Shown one piece after another: positions 21,213 through 32,888 of a stretch of 64,000 nt of DNA. The DNA is taken from NCBI RefSeq assembly GCF_001540865.1, contig NC_033630.1, positions 6,702,338 through 6,766,337 of the forward strand. Direction: 5' to 3'. The notes under the pieces were generated by a model, which searched no databases, was not told where the DNA came from, and saw nothing but the letters and a program-made list of their open reading frames with translations. The stretch comes from Ananas comosus (taxonomy: Eukaryota; Streptophyta; Magnoliopsida; Poales; Bromeliaceae). Within the stretch, counting starts at the first letter, position 1. Each line of letters opens with the position of its first letter. The translations under genes were made by a program, and so were the position numbers.

Positions 21213-24200
21213 TACTCATCCAACAGTAAATCCGGAGCAGGAGAGCTGTAGTTGTTCTTCGAGGGTTATCAATTTAGGTAGTCTCTCAAACTCCTACTGC
21301 TACGTGGTTGGTGGCCTCGAAGGTGCGCGTTGAGCGTGGACGACGCCCGACGCCGTCTTCGGCTATTGCTCCATTTCTACTAGTGAGGAACCGTAAAAGC
21401 TAAACTTAACACAACAAACTTTTTCCGTGCCTTACGTACAAATCGTGGTGAAAACGATGACATCAAACTACGTTGGTGGAGAAACACTTCGCGTTGTTTT
21501 TTCACACCTCGAGAACAACATCACACTTAGACTTTACTCTAAGACTCGACTTTTCGTATTCAAGGCTAAGTAAAAGACAACGTCTTTATCACATAATGTC
21601 ATATCTCGAAGAACGGAAGAAGATTATCGTGATGCGTTCGTGGTGTATTAACGGAAAACGACGTACCCCTTTGGCTTTACTATAAGACTCCGGTTTTTTG
21701 TATTCGAGGTTAAACCTCGAAAATAAAGACGATGTTTCTATTGCCTAATGTAATATTACGAAGAACGGAAGAGGATTATCGAGATGAGTTTGTAGCATAT
21801 CAACTAGTTGTGATTTGGTATGTTGTCCATTGTATAACGGACGTGGGATACATAGGTATCTAAGGTATGTGGAATACGTGCCACATGATTATAAACTACT
21901 GGTACAAAATCTTAGTTTTAGATTAAGTTATTTACACTAGATATGATAAATTTCTCAGATACGTATTTTTAGTGTATAAAACTAGTATATCCTTAGTTCT
22001 TCAGGATTTTTAGTTGTTATCTTTTTCCAGTTAACAAACTAAAATATCCTTTAACTACATATTTTATATATTATAACTATACATCCGGAAAGTTTACAGT
22101 GTATTGAATAGGTTACCTAATCTAGGATTAAAACTCCGGAGGTAGTGTCTCAAAACTCCTCACACCACATACCCTACATGAGTATGGGGGCGTACGTCCG
22201 TTATTAACGAGGATGTTGTCCCGATTTGTCCGGAAACCGATCCAGGTAAAACAACCAATCTCGAAGATGTTTACGTGACAAATTCATCTTGATAAGCTTC
22301 TACGGGTTCGATAAAAATATTTTACCGATCTCGTTATCTTCAAGATTCAGTAAACTTGAAGGACGGTGTGCTTTTCAGAATCTGAAAAACAACGCGTTTA
22401 CGGACCGATAATGAAGGGTGATGTCTTCGACAAGATCTTCAACCCGATCTGTCCCCGATATGTCGATCTAGATTTTGATCCAAAAATTAATTACTCAAGG
22501 TAGAATATATTTCTCTTATGACACTATGTGATAGAAAACTATCTTAGTTGATTAACCGTAGCTATGAAGACGAAAAGATCCACGTATCTCAAGGGCGTTT
22601 CTTTTCGAGTTCACTTTAAGGATGGGGCGTTAAGTTACAACACCTATGTATACTTTCTCTAATACGAGCGTGGAAACGTGTTGGATGTAGCATAAACGCA
22701 CCTTCTCCTCCAAACAAATTGGTAAAGTGAAACAATCATGACATTAATTTATTACGAAGAAGACTCGTAAGTAATGAAAGACGTCGGTCTCGACTCTAAC
22801 CGCTTAAACAACTCATACTATACCTGTTACTCCTACTCCTAACCGAACTTCTCAAATTGGTACTCGCCTTCTAAGAATGCCGACTTTTCATTTTTCTAAA
22901 ACAGAGTCGGATTCGTCGGAAAAAAAATTAATAATAATATTAAAATATGTAGAGAAAGACTAATAAATCACTTTACAGTAATCGAAAGAACTACATTCCC
23001 TTCGATATGTACTACCCGTCACGTCACGTTAAAAACTCTTTAAATAAAACACTCAAAAACCTGAATACAACCAATTACGAAAGAAAGATATCAAACCACA
23101 GAGGTTCAGAAAAGGACCAGTCGAACCAAATAGTTATCAGACAACACACTATGTTTTGACATCGATCGGAAAAGATATTACTTGACGACGTACAAGTTCC
23201 GAAGAACAATCTCAATCAGAAACTTAACAAGTAAATTTTACAGAGTGAATAAATACACCGAACGTTCACCCTTTGAAAGAACATAACGTTCACCATTTAA
23301 TTTAACACATTTGTCACCTTCGGAAAAATACGATTAAAAAGATTAAAAATGGAACTATCAGAAGTTCTTGGAAATATTGATGTCACGAATATCTTTCGTT
23401 GATCATAAATGTAATCTGAAGAAACTCGTCGAAGGAGAAGTACGTATCTTACATTACTTTGGTCATTATCTTATACAATCTACGTTCTTAGATCGATATA
23501 CGAATTTAGTTAAACATCGATCTGTTTGGGGGTTTTCTATCCGAGATTCCTAAGTAGTCGTTCAATGATAATTATTAAAACCTTTCACAAGTACGGAAAA
23601 TAAAACATTAGCTAAAAGAAAAAAAGAAAAAAGAAAAAATGGTTAGAAACACATTTGTTATTATGAGGGAACTAGAAATAAGTACCCTATTAACTAATTA
23701 CTTTCCCAGAAGGATCGATATACCACTTACTATTTAAACATCCGTTACCGTACCACGATTACTATCAAAGATTAAGACAAGCTTGTTAAGATAGTAAGGG
23801 AAACATGACATCAAACATATATTTAGTTAGCTTAGGTACTAGGTAAAATGACCTACGCGAACAAAAACAACGCAAAACGTTGTAATCACGAATACGTTAT
23901 ACAAGTAAAGCACCAGTGTGCTACGACCGTGTCGACGTATACCAGTTCATACACACGTTGTATATCACTAAGAATACTCTTAAAACCTTCCTTGTCACGA
24001 GTCTTTTCACACATCATCCATGTATTACTGTTTCTCCTAACTATTGTTTACCCTTCGTGGCGTCACCCACGATACTTGAGTTCTACCCGAAACGTATAGA
24101 CAATGATTAAGTAAAAAAGCATCATCAAGTTAAAATTAGAAGTGTTACAATCGCTATATAGAGTACAATTTAAGTACGATCTTAGTTTTAAAATACTTGA

Positions 24201-26162
24201 CTTTTAATATTTCCAGTTTTAGTATACTTCGACTCTTATACTTACTAATCTATGACCTTTCTAAAGTATTAAAGTATCTCATCATCTTTCGTTGTATTGA
24301 AAGGTTAGTAAAAAGGAGAGGGAAAGAGTGTAAACTTGAGCACACTGTTCAATTTTGAGGGAAAGATGCTTGTACACGTTCGTACGTTACTACACGAACA
24401 GTCGTTGTTCGTGACACGACTAAACTGAGACCAACCATGCACGACTTCATTTCAAGAAATTAATTGTTATTCGATCGATGTAAACCACTATACACGTAAA
24501 CATCAGCCTTAGGAAGATGCATTATATAGCATCATGGAAAGATTAAAGAACGAAATCAACGGTGAAAAATAAAAGATTTTAACCTTCGATTATTATACTC
24601 TAACCATCTTCAGTCGTTAGTATAGGAGAATCGACTGTTAAATTAAACTGATAACATAAAAGAAATATTATAGTGATTATAATTTTGATCAAGAAGCGTT
24701 AGCACCAATCACGTAAGCTTCAGAAGAAAACTAATGCTTTTAATTAAACTCCGACAATCCAAATATAAAAACGTCCATAGGAAAACATGAACTACTAATA
24801 TTCACATGTAGACAAAAATAGGTCTAAACTCCGGGAAGACAAGTTTAACCTTCAAAACCTAGTATTTTGAGCTCTTTCTCGTCCTCAGTAATGAGGGTGA
24901 GAACCCAGTGGATAAGGTCAGAAAAACGTCGAATTAAGACGATATCTCCACTTCTACTTGGAAAAAAAAGGGGGAGAAAGAAAACTCCTAATATTATTGT
25001 GAACTATTTAAAGAGTAAGAAGATCGAAACATTGAAGTGCGATCAGTACCACAGCTATGTAAATCATATAATACGAGGTATACCAAGAAATGGATCCTGA
25101 GATACAACGATAATTCATACTTGGCACTATATTACCGGTACACAAGTTAAGTAAAATGAATAAGTAAATAAGTTCAAGTATACAAGCTAAATACCAGCCT
25201 ATGAACAATTGTCATAAGAGTAATACATACTCTTAATAATGAACGAGGTACAACACCGGAAAACAAAATTCAAACCGTTTTATAGATTAAACGTATTAAC
25301 TAACCGAAATTGTTATGAGAAATTGTCAAACAGGAAATCGTCAACTTGACAAAATACCAGTAATCAATTGCACAATAAAGTTCTTAAATTCACGGCACCG
25401 TGCCCCAGCACGGTCTTTGAACGGCCGTGCCATGCCATGCCACACACGGCCCGACACGTCTACGCACATCCAGTGTTTTTTATAGACACACGGCTGTGCA
25501 TTACCGTACTTTATAAATAAAAGAAATCGTTGCTTTATACAGTTAATAAATAATACATAAAAATAGTTTAGAAAACTTGAAATAACTCTTTTAAGGAATG
25601 ATTAAAGTTCTTATCTCCCAAAACTCAACACGGTAGCCGTGCCCCCGATATAGCACGGCTATAAAACAACCGTGCTATGCCGTGCCACCTATGCCGGGTA
25701 CAGCTACCCGTGAAATTAGGAACACAATAAATATAGGACGGGAAAGAATCTATGAACCTCTACTCAGAAAATAACTAGGTTAGTTATCAATTACGTTTAA
25801 TATAATTAAACCGATACAACTAAACGTTTATACATGTTAGTCGATTCTAAGAAAACCATTTAGTGGAGACGAATAATATACTACGATTTAGCAATGTATC
25901 ATTCCTTACACAGTTAATGAACCCTGACTTAGAATTTGACATTTCTGAATTAACCAATCATATTCACAATAACGTGATACACAATAACGTAGCCTTTTCG
26001 GGAATTGGGAAAATTAGTAGGAGAATATTAAAACAATCACAATCTTTTCAGGACATTAAGAAAATTAGTAGGAAGATTAACGGAAAAAGAGGGGTCCGTA
26101 ACGTCAGGAATAGACATGCTATACGTCAAAAAGCCAGACATATATTGATGACCTTTCGTTTC
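21213..26162. CDS. EPL1: Enhancer of polycomb-like protein, first five exons, on neither strand
   Basis: Read as the complement in increasing coordinates, ATG at 21213 opens MSRLSFRPRPLDINKKLPIV, the exact style of plant EPL1. Exons: 21213-21371, 22581-22710, 22786-22888, 24825-24948 and 26097-26162. All introns begin GT and end AG, and the joined 582 nt give 194 codons with no stop. Landmarks are IPTPQFNVVDTYERDY, RAEIGEFVEYDMDNEDEDWL, ERAGVITPTLGSPIPV and VYNYWKAK, the conserved EPcA region. EPL1 is the scaffold subunit of the NuA4-type histone acetyltransferase (piccolo) module in the nucleus. The gene stops at a donor site at 26163; the second half of the protein is not in the window in any reading I tried. 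Printed-strand ORFs inside the interval are meaningless. Confidence 0.93.
25391..25710. repeat. GGCACG/CGTGCC-rich repeat in EPL1 intron 4
   Basis: Clusters of CACGGC, CGTGCC and GCCGTGC words at 25391-25500 and 25630-25715 flank an AT-rich centre, forming a loose inverted arrangement. It probably represents a non-autonomous transposon in the last visible intron. It is inside the complement-only block, so its true sequence is the complement. Confidence 0.55.
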
Positions 26163-26190
26163 CATACGAAGTAAACACATTCTACTAAGA

Positions 26191-26222
<32 letters not shown>
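26191..26222. repeat. TA/TG microsatellite at the likely right edge of the block
   Basis: A run of TA dinucleotides followed by TGTGTGTG. It follows exon 5 of the EPL1 gene by about 30 bp. A simple repeat of this kind reads alike in several orientations and would be an easy place for a wrong join. Confidence 0.7.
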
Positions 26223-26700
26223 ACTATCCTGGGTATCCATCGCACAAAGCCCACGACGATACAATGCAACACGGCTCCTAGAGCTAAATCCGGCAGTGTA
26301 TGTAAATGACGATCAATTCGGGGTTTTCTCCTAAGTCAAATCCAAGTCCAACAAGTATCAATTATCACCACTCACTAAGCATGCTCCCAATTCAGGTTTT
26401 TAATATACTAATCCATGAATTTGAGCTACCTCATTTAGTGTTCAACGAACAAAGCATACAAGTCGACTAATATGTACTTAGAGGCAAAAACCGATGAACC
26501 CACCTCTCAAGCAACTCCTGGCAGCGAAGAAAGTGGCCCGGATCCAAATTGATCCCTCGCTGGTCCGTCGAGGTCCCCGGTTCTCCTGCTGCGAAGAAGT
26601 AAACCCAATTACACTCAAAATCACGAAATCTGCCCAGAAAACAGCAGCGAAGAAAATATTAAATCCGACCAAGCTAACCTTATCCAAATTCAGCAAACAA
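26223..26700. other. Intergenic, no gene recognised
   Basis: Orientation is undecided for the first 120 bp. From about 26341 the CpG/GpC balance is normal again. No protein recognised. Confidence 0.4.
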
Positions 26701-26711
26701 AGGTTCTGAAG

Positions 26712-27240
26712 CTTCGTCTCGAAGTCACGAATCCAATGGCCCAGGTTTCGCTGAATTCCGACGCTTCTACGCAGAGAACGGGCCAGAATACGAAACGTCG
26801 ACGCTGGAACCTGCGAAACAGCATCTCTGAAATCTGCTCGGCAAACAGCAGCCTAGTAAAACTAGGGTTCGACAGGGCAAACCTGCTCCAAAAATTGCGA
26901 TCTTGGGCTCAGAATCTTCGTCTCGAAGTCGCGAATCTAGCACGCCAAATTTCGTCGCGTTTCAACACTCCTACACAGAGAACTAGGTAAAACACGGCGG
27001 GTCGATGCTGGAATCAGCAATCAGCACTTCAGAGTCTGCTCGGCAAACAGCAACTCAGTAAAAAGGGATTTCGACAGAGCAAACCTTCTCCAAATCGGGC
27101 GAGTAAGGATCTTATGATTTGTCTTGAAGTCTCGGTTCCAACGAATCAAGTCACGTCACGTTCCGATGCTCCTGCGCGGAATACGAGTCAAAACTCTGCG
27201 GGTCGATGCTGGAATCAGCAGCAGCAGCAGTGCAGTTTGA
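26712..27240 (+). repeat. Degenerate tandem repeat, period about 204 bp
   Basis: The landmark CTTCGTCTCGAAGTC lies at 26712 and 26916, with a diverged version (TTTGTCTTGAAGTC) near 27117. Other shared words are AACAGCA, TCTGCTCGGCAAACAGCA and GGTCGATGCTGGAATCAGCA. Three units are visible and the third ends in a CAG run. Not evidently coding. Confidence 0.75.
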
Positions 27241-28184
27241 AAATCGTAGAAGTTTAAAGCCATAAAAGCGATCTCAAGGAGCCACTCACCTCGACAAACC
27301 CTCCCTGCGAGCAGCACCTCGTCGAAAACTCACTCGATCCGCTCCGCGGCGCGTCGTCGACGAAGCTCGAGCTTCTTTTGAGCTCCTCCAACACTCTAGG
27401 TTGTTAAGGAAAGTAGAAGGAGAGGAAGAAGAAGCACAGCAGCAGCAGCATGAAGAAGCTCCCCTCTCTCTCTCCTCTCTGCTCCAAGGTAAGGGTTAAA
27501 GGGGGGGTGATGTGACAAGATGGCCAAAAAGTCAACTTGCACCCTGCTTCCACTTTGTACCGGTACAAACCCAGATTTGTACCGGTACAGCTCACTGAAA
27601 ATCTGCTATTTCGCAGATCTTCAAGATACACGCTGCTCTCAAGTTCCCACAAGGCCCGTTTGGCGTCCACTTCACGCCAACGCGACCCGGACTTGTCCCG
27701 ACACTCTCCAGAGCTGTCGACAAGCCTCAGCTAAAATTCCAGATCTCTACATCAACAAAAGGCTCGAAGAAAATAGCTCAACAAAATGCTCAATGTGGTA
27801 TAACATTCACCGAATATGTTCAATAAATAAAAGAAAATGGTGCAATCTGTTCAATGTTTTAACGCAAATGGTGCAACGAGTCCATAACCAGTCAAAATTT
27901 TCTTTATATTTGGTGATATAATCTGAAGATAATAGTACAAATAAGTCCATAAATTTTTCTACGGCGACGAACGACGTCCCCTCCAAACGTAGGCGAAGCG
28001 GCGGCGGGGCAGGAGGGTCGGCGGCGGGGGCGGCATTCGAGAGGTACAACATAACACCTAAATGATTAAATAAAATAATAGAGTAACATCTCTTAAAAAA
28101 GCTTACTTCCTTATTTTAACCGTACAATAATAATGCAACGTGAAACGCGAAAAATAGTCCAACGCGGCATAAAAGAGTGCAACT
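27241..28184. other. Repeat-edge sequence with two TGTACCGGTACA palindromes
   Basis: Contains the palindrome at 27556-27567 and 27578-27589, matching the cluster at 531-695. A CAG/GAAGAAG run lies near 27420-27455, and a GC-rich patch (GGCGGCGGGG) at about 27995-28035. It ends exactly at a HindIII site (28185), the cloning boundary of a BAC insert. No gene recognised. Confidence 0.5.
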
Positions 28185-28222
28185 AAGCTTGAGTATTCTA
28201 TAGTGTCACCTAAATAGCTTGG
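28185..28222 (+). other. BAC vector remnant (HindIII site and SP6 promoter side)
   Basis: AAGCTT (28185-28190) is followed by the SP6 promoter complement CTATAGTGTCACCTAAAT (28198-28215) and TAGCTTGG, then the N at 28223. This is the known right flank of the HindIII cloning site of pBeloBAC11/pIndigoBAC-type vectors. It is contamination, not plant DNA. Confidence 0.95.
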
Positions 28223-28242
28223 NTATTATTATTTTTTTTTGT

Positions 28243-28560
28243 AGAAAGGTGCCCGTGAGGCTCCTAAAATATAAATATTATTTTTATCGATTAGTCTTTA
28301 ACTAAAAGTCTACTCTTTGTTAGGAAGAACACACTATTATTTGTGTATTAATTCCTTAGTTATATAATTTTGGGGAAATTTTTTTGGAATCTCTTTTAGT
28401 CATATATAATTATGAATCGATCATTGTTGTCCCAAACAGAGCATGTCATATAATTATGATAATTAAAAAATTTAAGTTAAAATTAAGCCTCAACCATGCC
28501 AGAGGATAAAGTTATAATTAATTATTAAATTAATCACTCCACATAATTAGAAACAAAAAT
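28243..28560 (+). repeat. Left half of a repeat split by captured genes
   Basis: Matches 50112-50390 through ordered words: AAAATATAAATATT, GATTAGTCTTTA, TTTTTTGGAATCTCTTTTAG, AATTATGATAATT, TTAAATTAATCACTCCACAT. The right half of the same repeat is at 33503-33645. Between them lie the MCCA and UFD1-domain gene fragments. Confidence 0.8.
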
Positions 28561-29701
28561 AAGCGAAACCTTAATTAATATTGTGAAAAAGAAATGTGGG
28601 GTGATTTGATTAATTCTTAATTAGAAAATGAACAATTGAATTCAAGGGTTCACTTTTAAGATCTAAATCTGAATTCATGTAAATATGTCATCATGGGATT
28701 TAGAGGTTAATCTTTTCCCATATCATCTACGTGCTCGACTCGTGCCGATCAAAAGCAAGAAGAGCCCACAAAAAAAACCTCTTTTGATGAGAGTGTTTGT
28801 TAATTCCAGTGTACAATGAGCAGATCAAGTAATAAAGAGTTCTTCTTCATCTTGATTTAAGATGAAGCAAAGTGAGCTCTTCCCAGAGAAGGCCTTTTCC
28901 GTGTGCACGTAGAGGCTTATGATAGAGCTTACGTAAGTTGGAGGGAAGAAGAGTAGCTAAAGACGCTTTTAGATTCTCGAGGATCACGAAAAAGAGCATG
29001 GTAATAATCTTCACTAGTTCAGCGAGCCTGCAGATTACATAGCAATCTTGTGCAAGTTGGTTGCGAGATGTCATGTGAGGTGAAATATTAAATTCTGTTT
29101 TCTGGAAATTTAAATAGAGCAGTCGGTAATATTATCATAACTGATCTATTTCTGATCCAAATTGAGTGTATGATACCTCACTAGAAAGGTCGTTGGTGCA
29201 GAATGAAACGGTTTTAGTTTCAAATAAGAGTCCAAATTGTACATCTGTACGGACTGTGATGATGTTTTGAAGAACCATAAGACTATGGTTTGCGCAAAAT
29301 AGAGTTGAAGTTATCAGGTCATATTGTAATTTGGGTCAATTCAAGTCTAGACCAATTAGAATCAGTTGGAACAAGTCAAATATGATTAGAGCGTAGAGAC
29401 GCAAAATAAAACACTGATTTGATCATAGCTTAGACAGACAATATAGGTTTAGAGGCATGATCAATATGATACAGTTTGATAAAGTGGGATATGAGTTGAT
29501 AAGATCTAAATTGATTACATTAACATGATGCACAATTACAAGCAAATGTGTATCTGTCAGATCTGATGACCACAGATTGAATGCTTTTAACCTAAGAGCT
29601 AGTCTTTGCTATTTCTTCCACTTATTTATGGCGCTTTTCGATTTCCCTCTTCCCTATTTCAACTCTTTGATCTTTCTATTTCATGTTCAAATTTCTCACA
29701 G
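28561..29701. other. No recognised gene; possible further captured DNA
   Basis: Between the left repeat half and the first MCCA exon. A minus-strand open frame (28847-29074, 75 residues) is not recognised. The interval may be intron or 5' sequence brought along with the MCCA fragment. Confidence 0.4.
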
Positions 29702-31638
29702 AGTTGGTGCACTTTCATATTTCTTTTTAACTAATTTGAAGGAAGTCGGCTATCACAATGCCGGAACAGTGGAGTTTATAATGGATACGCTTTCTGGACA
29801 ATTTTATTTCATGGAAATGAATACTTGCCTTCAGGTATTAATGCTTTTCTTAACTAATCAGGCACACTGTTATCAGCTATTTCTACCTTAAAATGTTCAC
29901 ATTCAAAATACTTTTCTATGTGCACGATTAAATTTATTCTTGTACACACTGTTTTGGGAAACTTCCATTTTGTATGCATGTGCACTAGAATATACATGTG
30001 CAACTTGATCCTTACATGCAAATTGCTGTTGTGCGACAGAAAATATATACCTGATTTCTTATATCAATATTTTGAAGGTAGAACATCCTGTAACTGAGAT
30101 GATTGTTGGCCAAGATCTTGTGGAGTGGCAAATTCGTGTTGCAAATGGAGAACCTCTTCCCCTGACTCAGGAACACGTGCCCTCGAATGGTAAACTTTGT
30201 TTAATGTGATCACACATTTTCAATCGTGCCCGTTTGACAAACTTGAATTCCTATGTGCAAACTGCTAGAATGAGCTATTGTTCCCTCTTCAAAACTTGCA
30301 ATTCTAGCCATATTATCTACCTTTACTCCATTTCATGACCTGCACTTATTTGACACTGGGCCATTATTTCTCTTCTAGGACATTCCTTTGAGGATCGAAT
30401 ATATGCCGAAAATGTCCCAAGAGGTTTTCTTCCTGCAACTGGAACCCTACACCACTACCGGCCAGTCCCTGTTACCCCAACAGGTAATATCTGCTACTGA
30501 AACATAGTACATATGCTTATTGCTACACACATTAGGTAGTATTAGCTAATAAAGCCAGTACACATCTAGAACTCGACGTCTTCCATGACTCAACAATGAC
30601 CCCTAATCTACATATTGTAAAACAGTGAGAGTCGAAACGGGAGCAGAGGAAGGAGATACTGTCAGCATGCATTATGATCCAATGATTGCTAAGCTTGTGG
30701 TGTGGGGCGAAACTCGCAATGCTGCATTGGTCAAACTAAAGAGCTGCTTGTTAAACTTTCAGGTGCATGTGACATGTCTAGTTGCTTTTGTATGAATATC
30801 AGATCAAGATATTATCATCAAGTTTATTTAGCATTTTCTTGTAAGTTCCAGCTGCTTGATGCCAACGAGCACTGTTGCTTAGTAATAATAGATGGATTGT
30901 AATTCTTGTATAGTCGTATCTCACAACGTCTTATTGTTTGTCTTAGCAATGCTACAATTTTGATTGAAGACATGTGGTATATAAATTTCTAACAGATGCC
31001 AACTAATAGTTGTCTTGTATAATCTTAAGGTAGAGAATCTACTTCCAGAATGATGCACTTTCGATATATTTTTGTATCGTGAACAATTTCATGCTGTTCG
31101 CTTTATATTGAAGCATCTGAAGTTATTTCATCATGGTAATATATTACTCTTATAAATGCGTCAAATTGTTCGAGTTCACTTCTATATTTGTCAGTGATAA
31201 GAGATCTGAAAATTCTGATATTTCAGTTTCTCTCAACGGCCAGATTGAAGATAGTAATTCTCCTGCTTTGGATGTCAAAGCTGTGCGCATAGGAAACAAT
31301 TATTTCAGAGTTGAAGCTGGTGGTCTGCATATGAATGTTACTTTAGCATCTTATTCTAAGGTCTGCTTGTCAAATATAACGTTATTACTCCTAAAATCTT
31401 TTTTATTTCATAAAAATTGATGAATCAAATTGTTTTATTTCATTATCTCTTAAGTTGATTTGCTGATTCGCTGCCATTAGGATAGTAGCACGCGCGCACA
31501 TACATATCTGGCATGGCGAGCATCATCATCATTACAGGCAAACTGTGAAGTTTGACCAACCCAGTGATGATGTCTGCTGGGCTAAAGGTTACTGCTGGGC
31601 AGCAAGTGTTTGACACTAGCGTCCTTTTCACTGTTAAG
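29702..31638 (+). pseudogene. MCCA: Methylcrotonoyl-CoA carboxylase alpha subunit, partial pseudogene
   Basis: Exons with splice borders remain at 29702-29834, 30078-30189, 30379-30483, 30626-30762, 31195-31360 and 31481-31638. They encode [80 protein letters not shown] and FRVEAGGLHMNVTLASYSK. MCCA is the biotin-carboxylase and biotin-carrier subunit of the mitochondrial leucine-degradation enzyme. This copy cannot work. The N-terminal half of the carboxylase is absent, and exons after KSCLLNFQ are missing. The catalytic Arg of EMNTRLQVEH is Cys (TGC), and the last exon is frameshifted. There it jumps from KFDQPSDDV straight to GLKVTAGQQVFD, deleting the whole biotin-attachment (MKM) segment. 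Confidence 0.9.
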
Positions 31639-32888
31639 GTATGTCTGCTGTGTTAATAGTGACTTCTTCATGAGATACCACGTCTTAAGGCCCTTTTATC
31701 ATGCTCAAGATTGGATTGAATAGAATTAGACTAGAGAGTTATGTCGGAGGAGAGCGTTGTTTTAACAACTTGGTAGTGCTAAGGTTCGCGGCGCTAGGGC
31801 TTGGTCCAGTGGATACAACAGAATTTCTGAATTCAATCTTGTTCAATCCCAGTCCTAACCTCTTTCTTGTGTGGGATCAATATTCCCAGCCTAGTGGGAT
31901 TATTTGACCCGCTCCCCTTTCGCAACCCCTAATGCATTTGAGTTGCTAAACCCTCCTACCCAATATTGCTCTATCCTCTAATTTCATCCAACCCACTTCT
32001 GGGTGCCGAACAGCCCATAAAGTAAATTTGATGATGACTGATCTTTACCTGCAAAATTTTATCTACTAGTTGTGTTATGCTGAGCCCCATAATTTTTCTA
32101 TCTCCAGGAAAAATAAAGCGAATTGGCATCAGGAAATGCTGACGGTATCAGATGTCGACTGCAAATTTATTTAATACATATTTAAGCATTCAATGCAAGG
32201 AGGGAACAAAGTTGCTATCCGGATGTTCTAGTCCAAGGAAAGAATTCCTGTCCAGGTGAGAATATGCGTTGAATAATTGAAGTGGGAGTTTGTATTGAAA
32301 TTGGATTCATCTTTTCGCACTTTGCTACCAAGTGAGAATATACTTGAATGAGAAAATTGAGGTTATATGGAATTCTTACTCATTGGTCCATCGCCGTTAA
32401 GTACTTGAAGAAAGATCCCTGACCTTATTTCTCTTAATTGCAATCGAATTACAGCCTCAGTATTTAAATGATGCTTCAGAGTGTAAGACATCTAGAACTG
32501 GAAAAAAGAAAAAGAAAATGATAGTACCTGTTGATCTTTCTCTTAACTGCAATTGAATTACAGCCTCAATATGTAAAGGATGCTTCAGAGTGCACGGCAT
32601 CTAGAATGAATGATAGTACCTGTTGATGTTTCTCCAGGCTTCTGTGCTCTGTTAGCATATATTTTTCTACTGTGGATGCATAGCCTTAAGTATTTGCTGA
32701 TATTTCTCTATTGTAAGATAATTGAAAAGATTGCAAGTTTGCAACTTAAACAAACTCAGCAGTTTAATTAAGTATGGGGGATTTTGTGGCTTTTCTTGTT
32801 CCCATTTTGTCTGGCTAATATTTAGATAGATCTTACTTATCAGTAGTCGTGCTCTTGTGAGGTTGTTAATGTTTGGTCTATTTGACAG
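31639..32888. other. Spacer between gene fragments, with a local duplication
   Basis: No coding exon recognised. A direct repeat of about 105 bp lies at about 32426-32535 and 32536-32632 (CTTAATTGCAATCGAATTAC / CTTAACTGCAATTGAATTAC, both followed by AGCCTCA, GATGCTTCAGAGTG, CATCTAGAA and ATGATAGTACCTGTTGAT). A segment starting GGCCCTTTT at 31690 and ending GAACAGCCC at about 32013 might be a MITE, but its ends pair poorly. Confidence 0.5.

Larger units (their letters stand above)
18281..26200. other. Complement-only block (sequence reversed without complementing)
   Basis: This stretch makes sense only when each base is complemented while the order is kept, which neither DNA strand provides. 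Three lines of evidence agree. First, five exons of a plant EPL1 gene appear with correct frames and GT-AG introns. Second, a relative of the MITE at 14428-14655 appears at 18481-18684 only in that reading. Third, CpG far outnumbers GpC (hand count about 19 to 3 in 22201-22500 and 19 to 0 in 23161-23520), whereas normal parts such as 7081-7200 show 0 CpG and 7 GpC. The left edge is between about 17.82 and 18.28 kb. The right edge is between 26163 and about 26340, perhaps in the TA run at 26191-26214. Confidence 0.95.

Noticed and set aside
20354..26174. ORFs such as 20354-20635, 21473-21685, 23368-23553, 23848-24099, 24867-25100 and 25863-26174
   Set aside because: All lie in the complement-only block, where neither printed strand is real DNA.
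28198..28215. SP6 phage promoter as evidence of integrated phage DNA
   Set aside because: The flanks (HindIII site, TAGCTTGG, N) are those of a BAC cloning vector.
28847..29074. 75-codon minus-strand ORF as a third captured gene
   Set aside because: Not recognised, no splice evidence; could be chance.
31690..32013. MITE with GGCCCTTTT / GAACAGCCC ends
   Set aside because: Ends pair over only a few bases and no clear target duplication was found.
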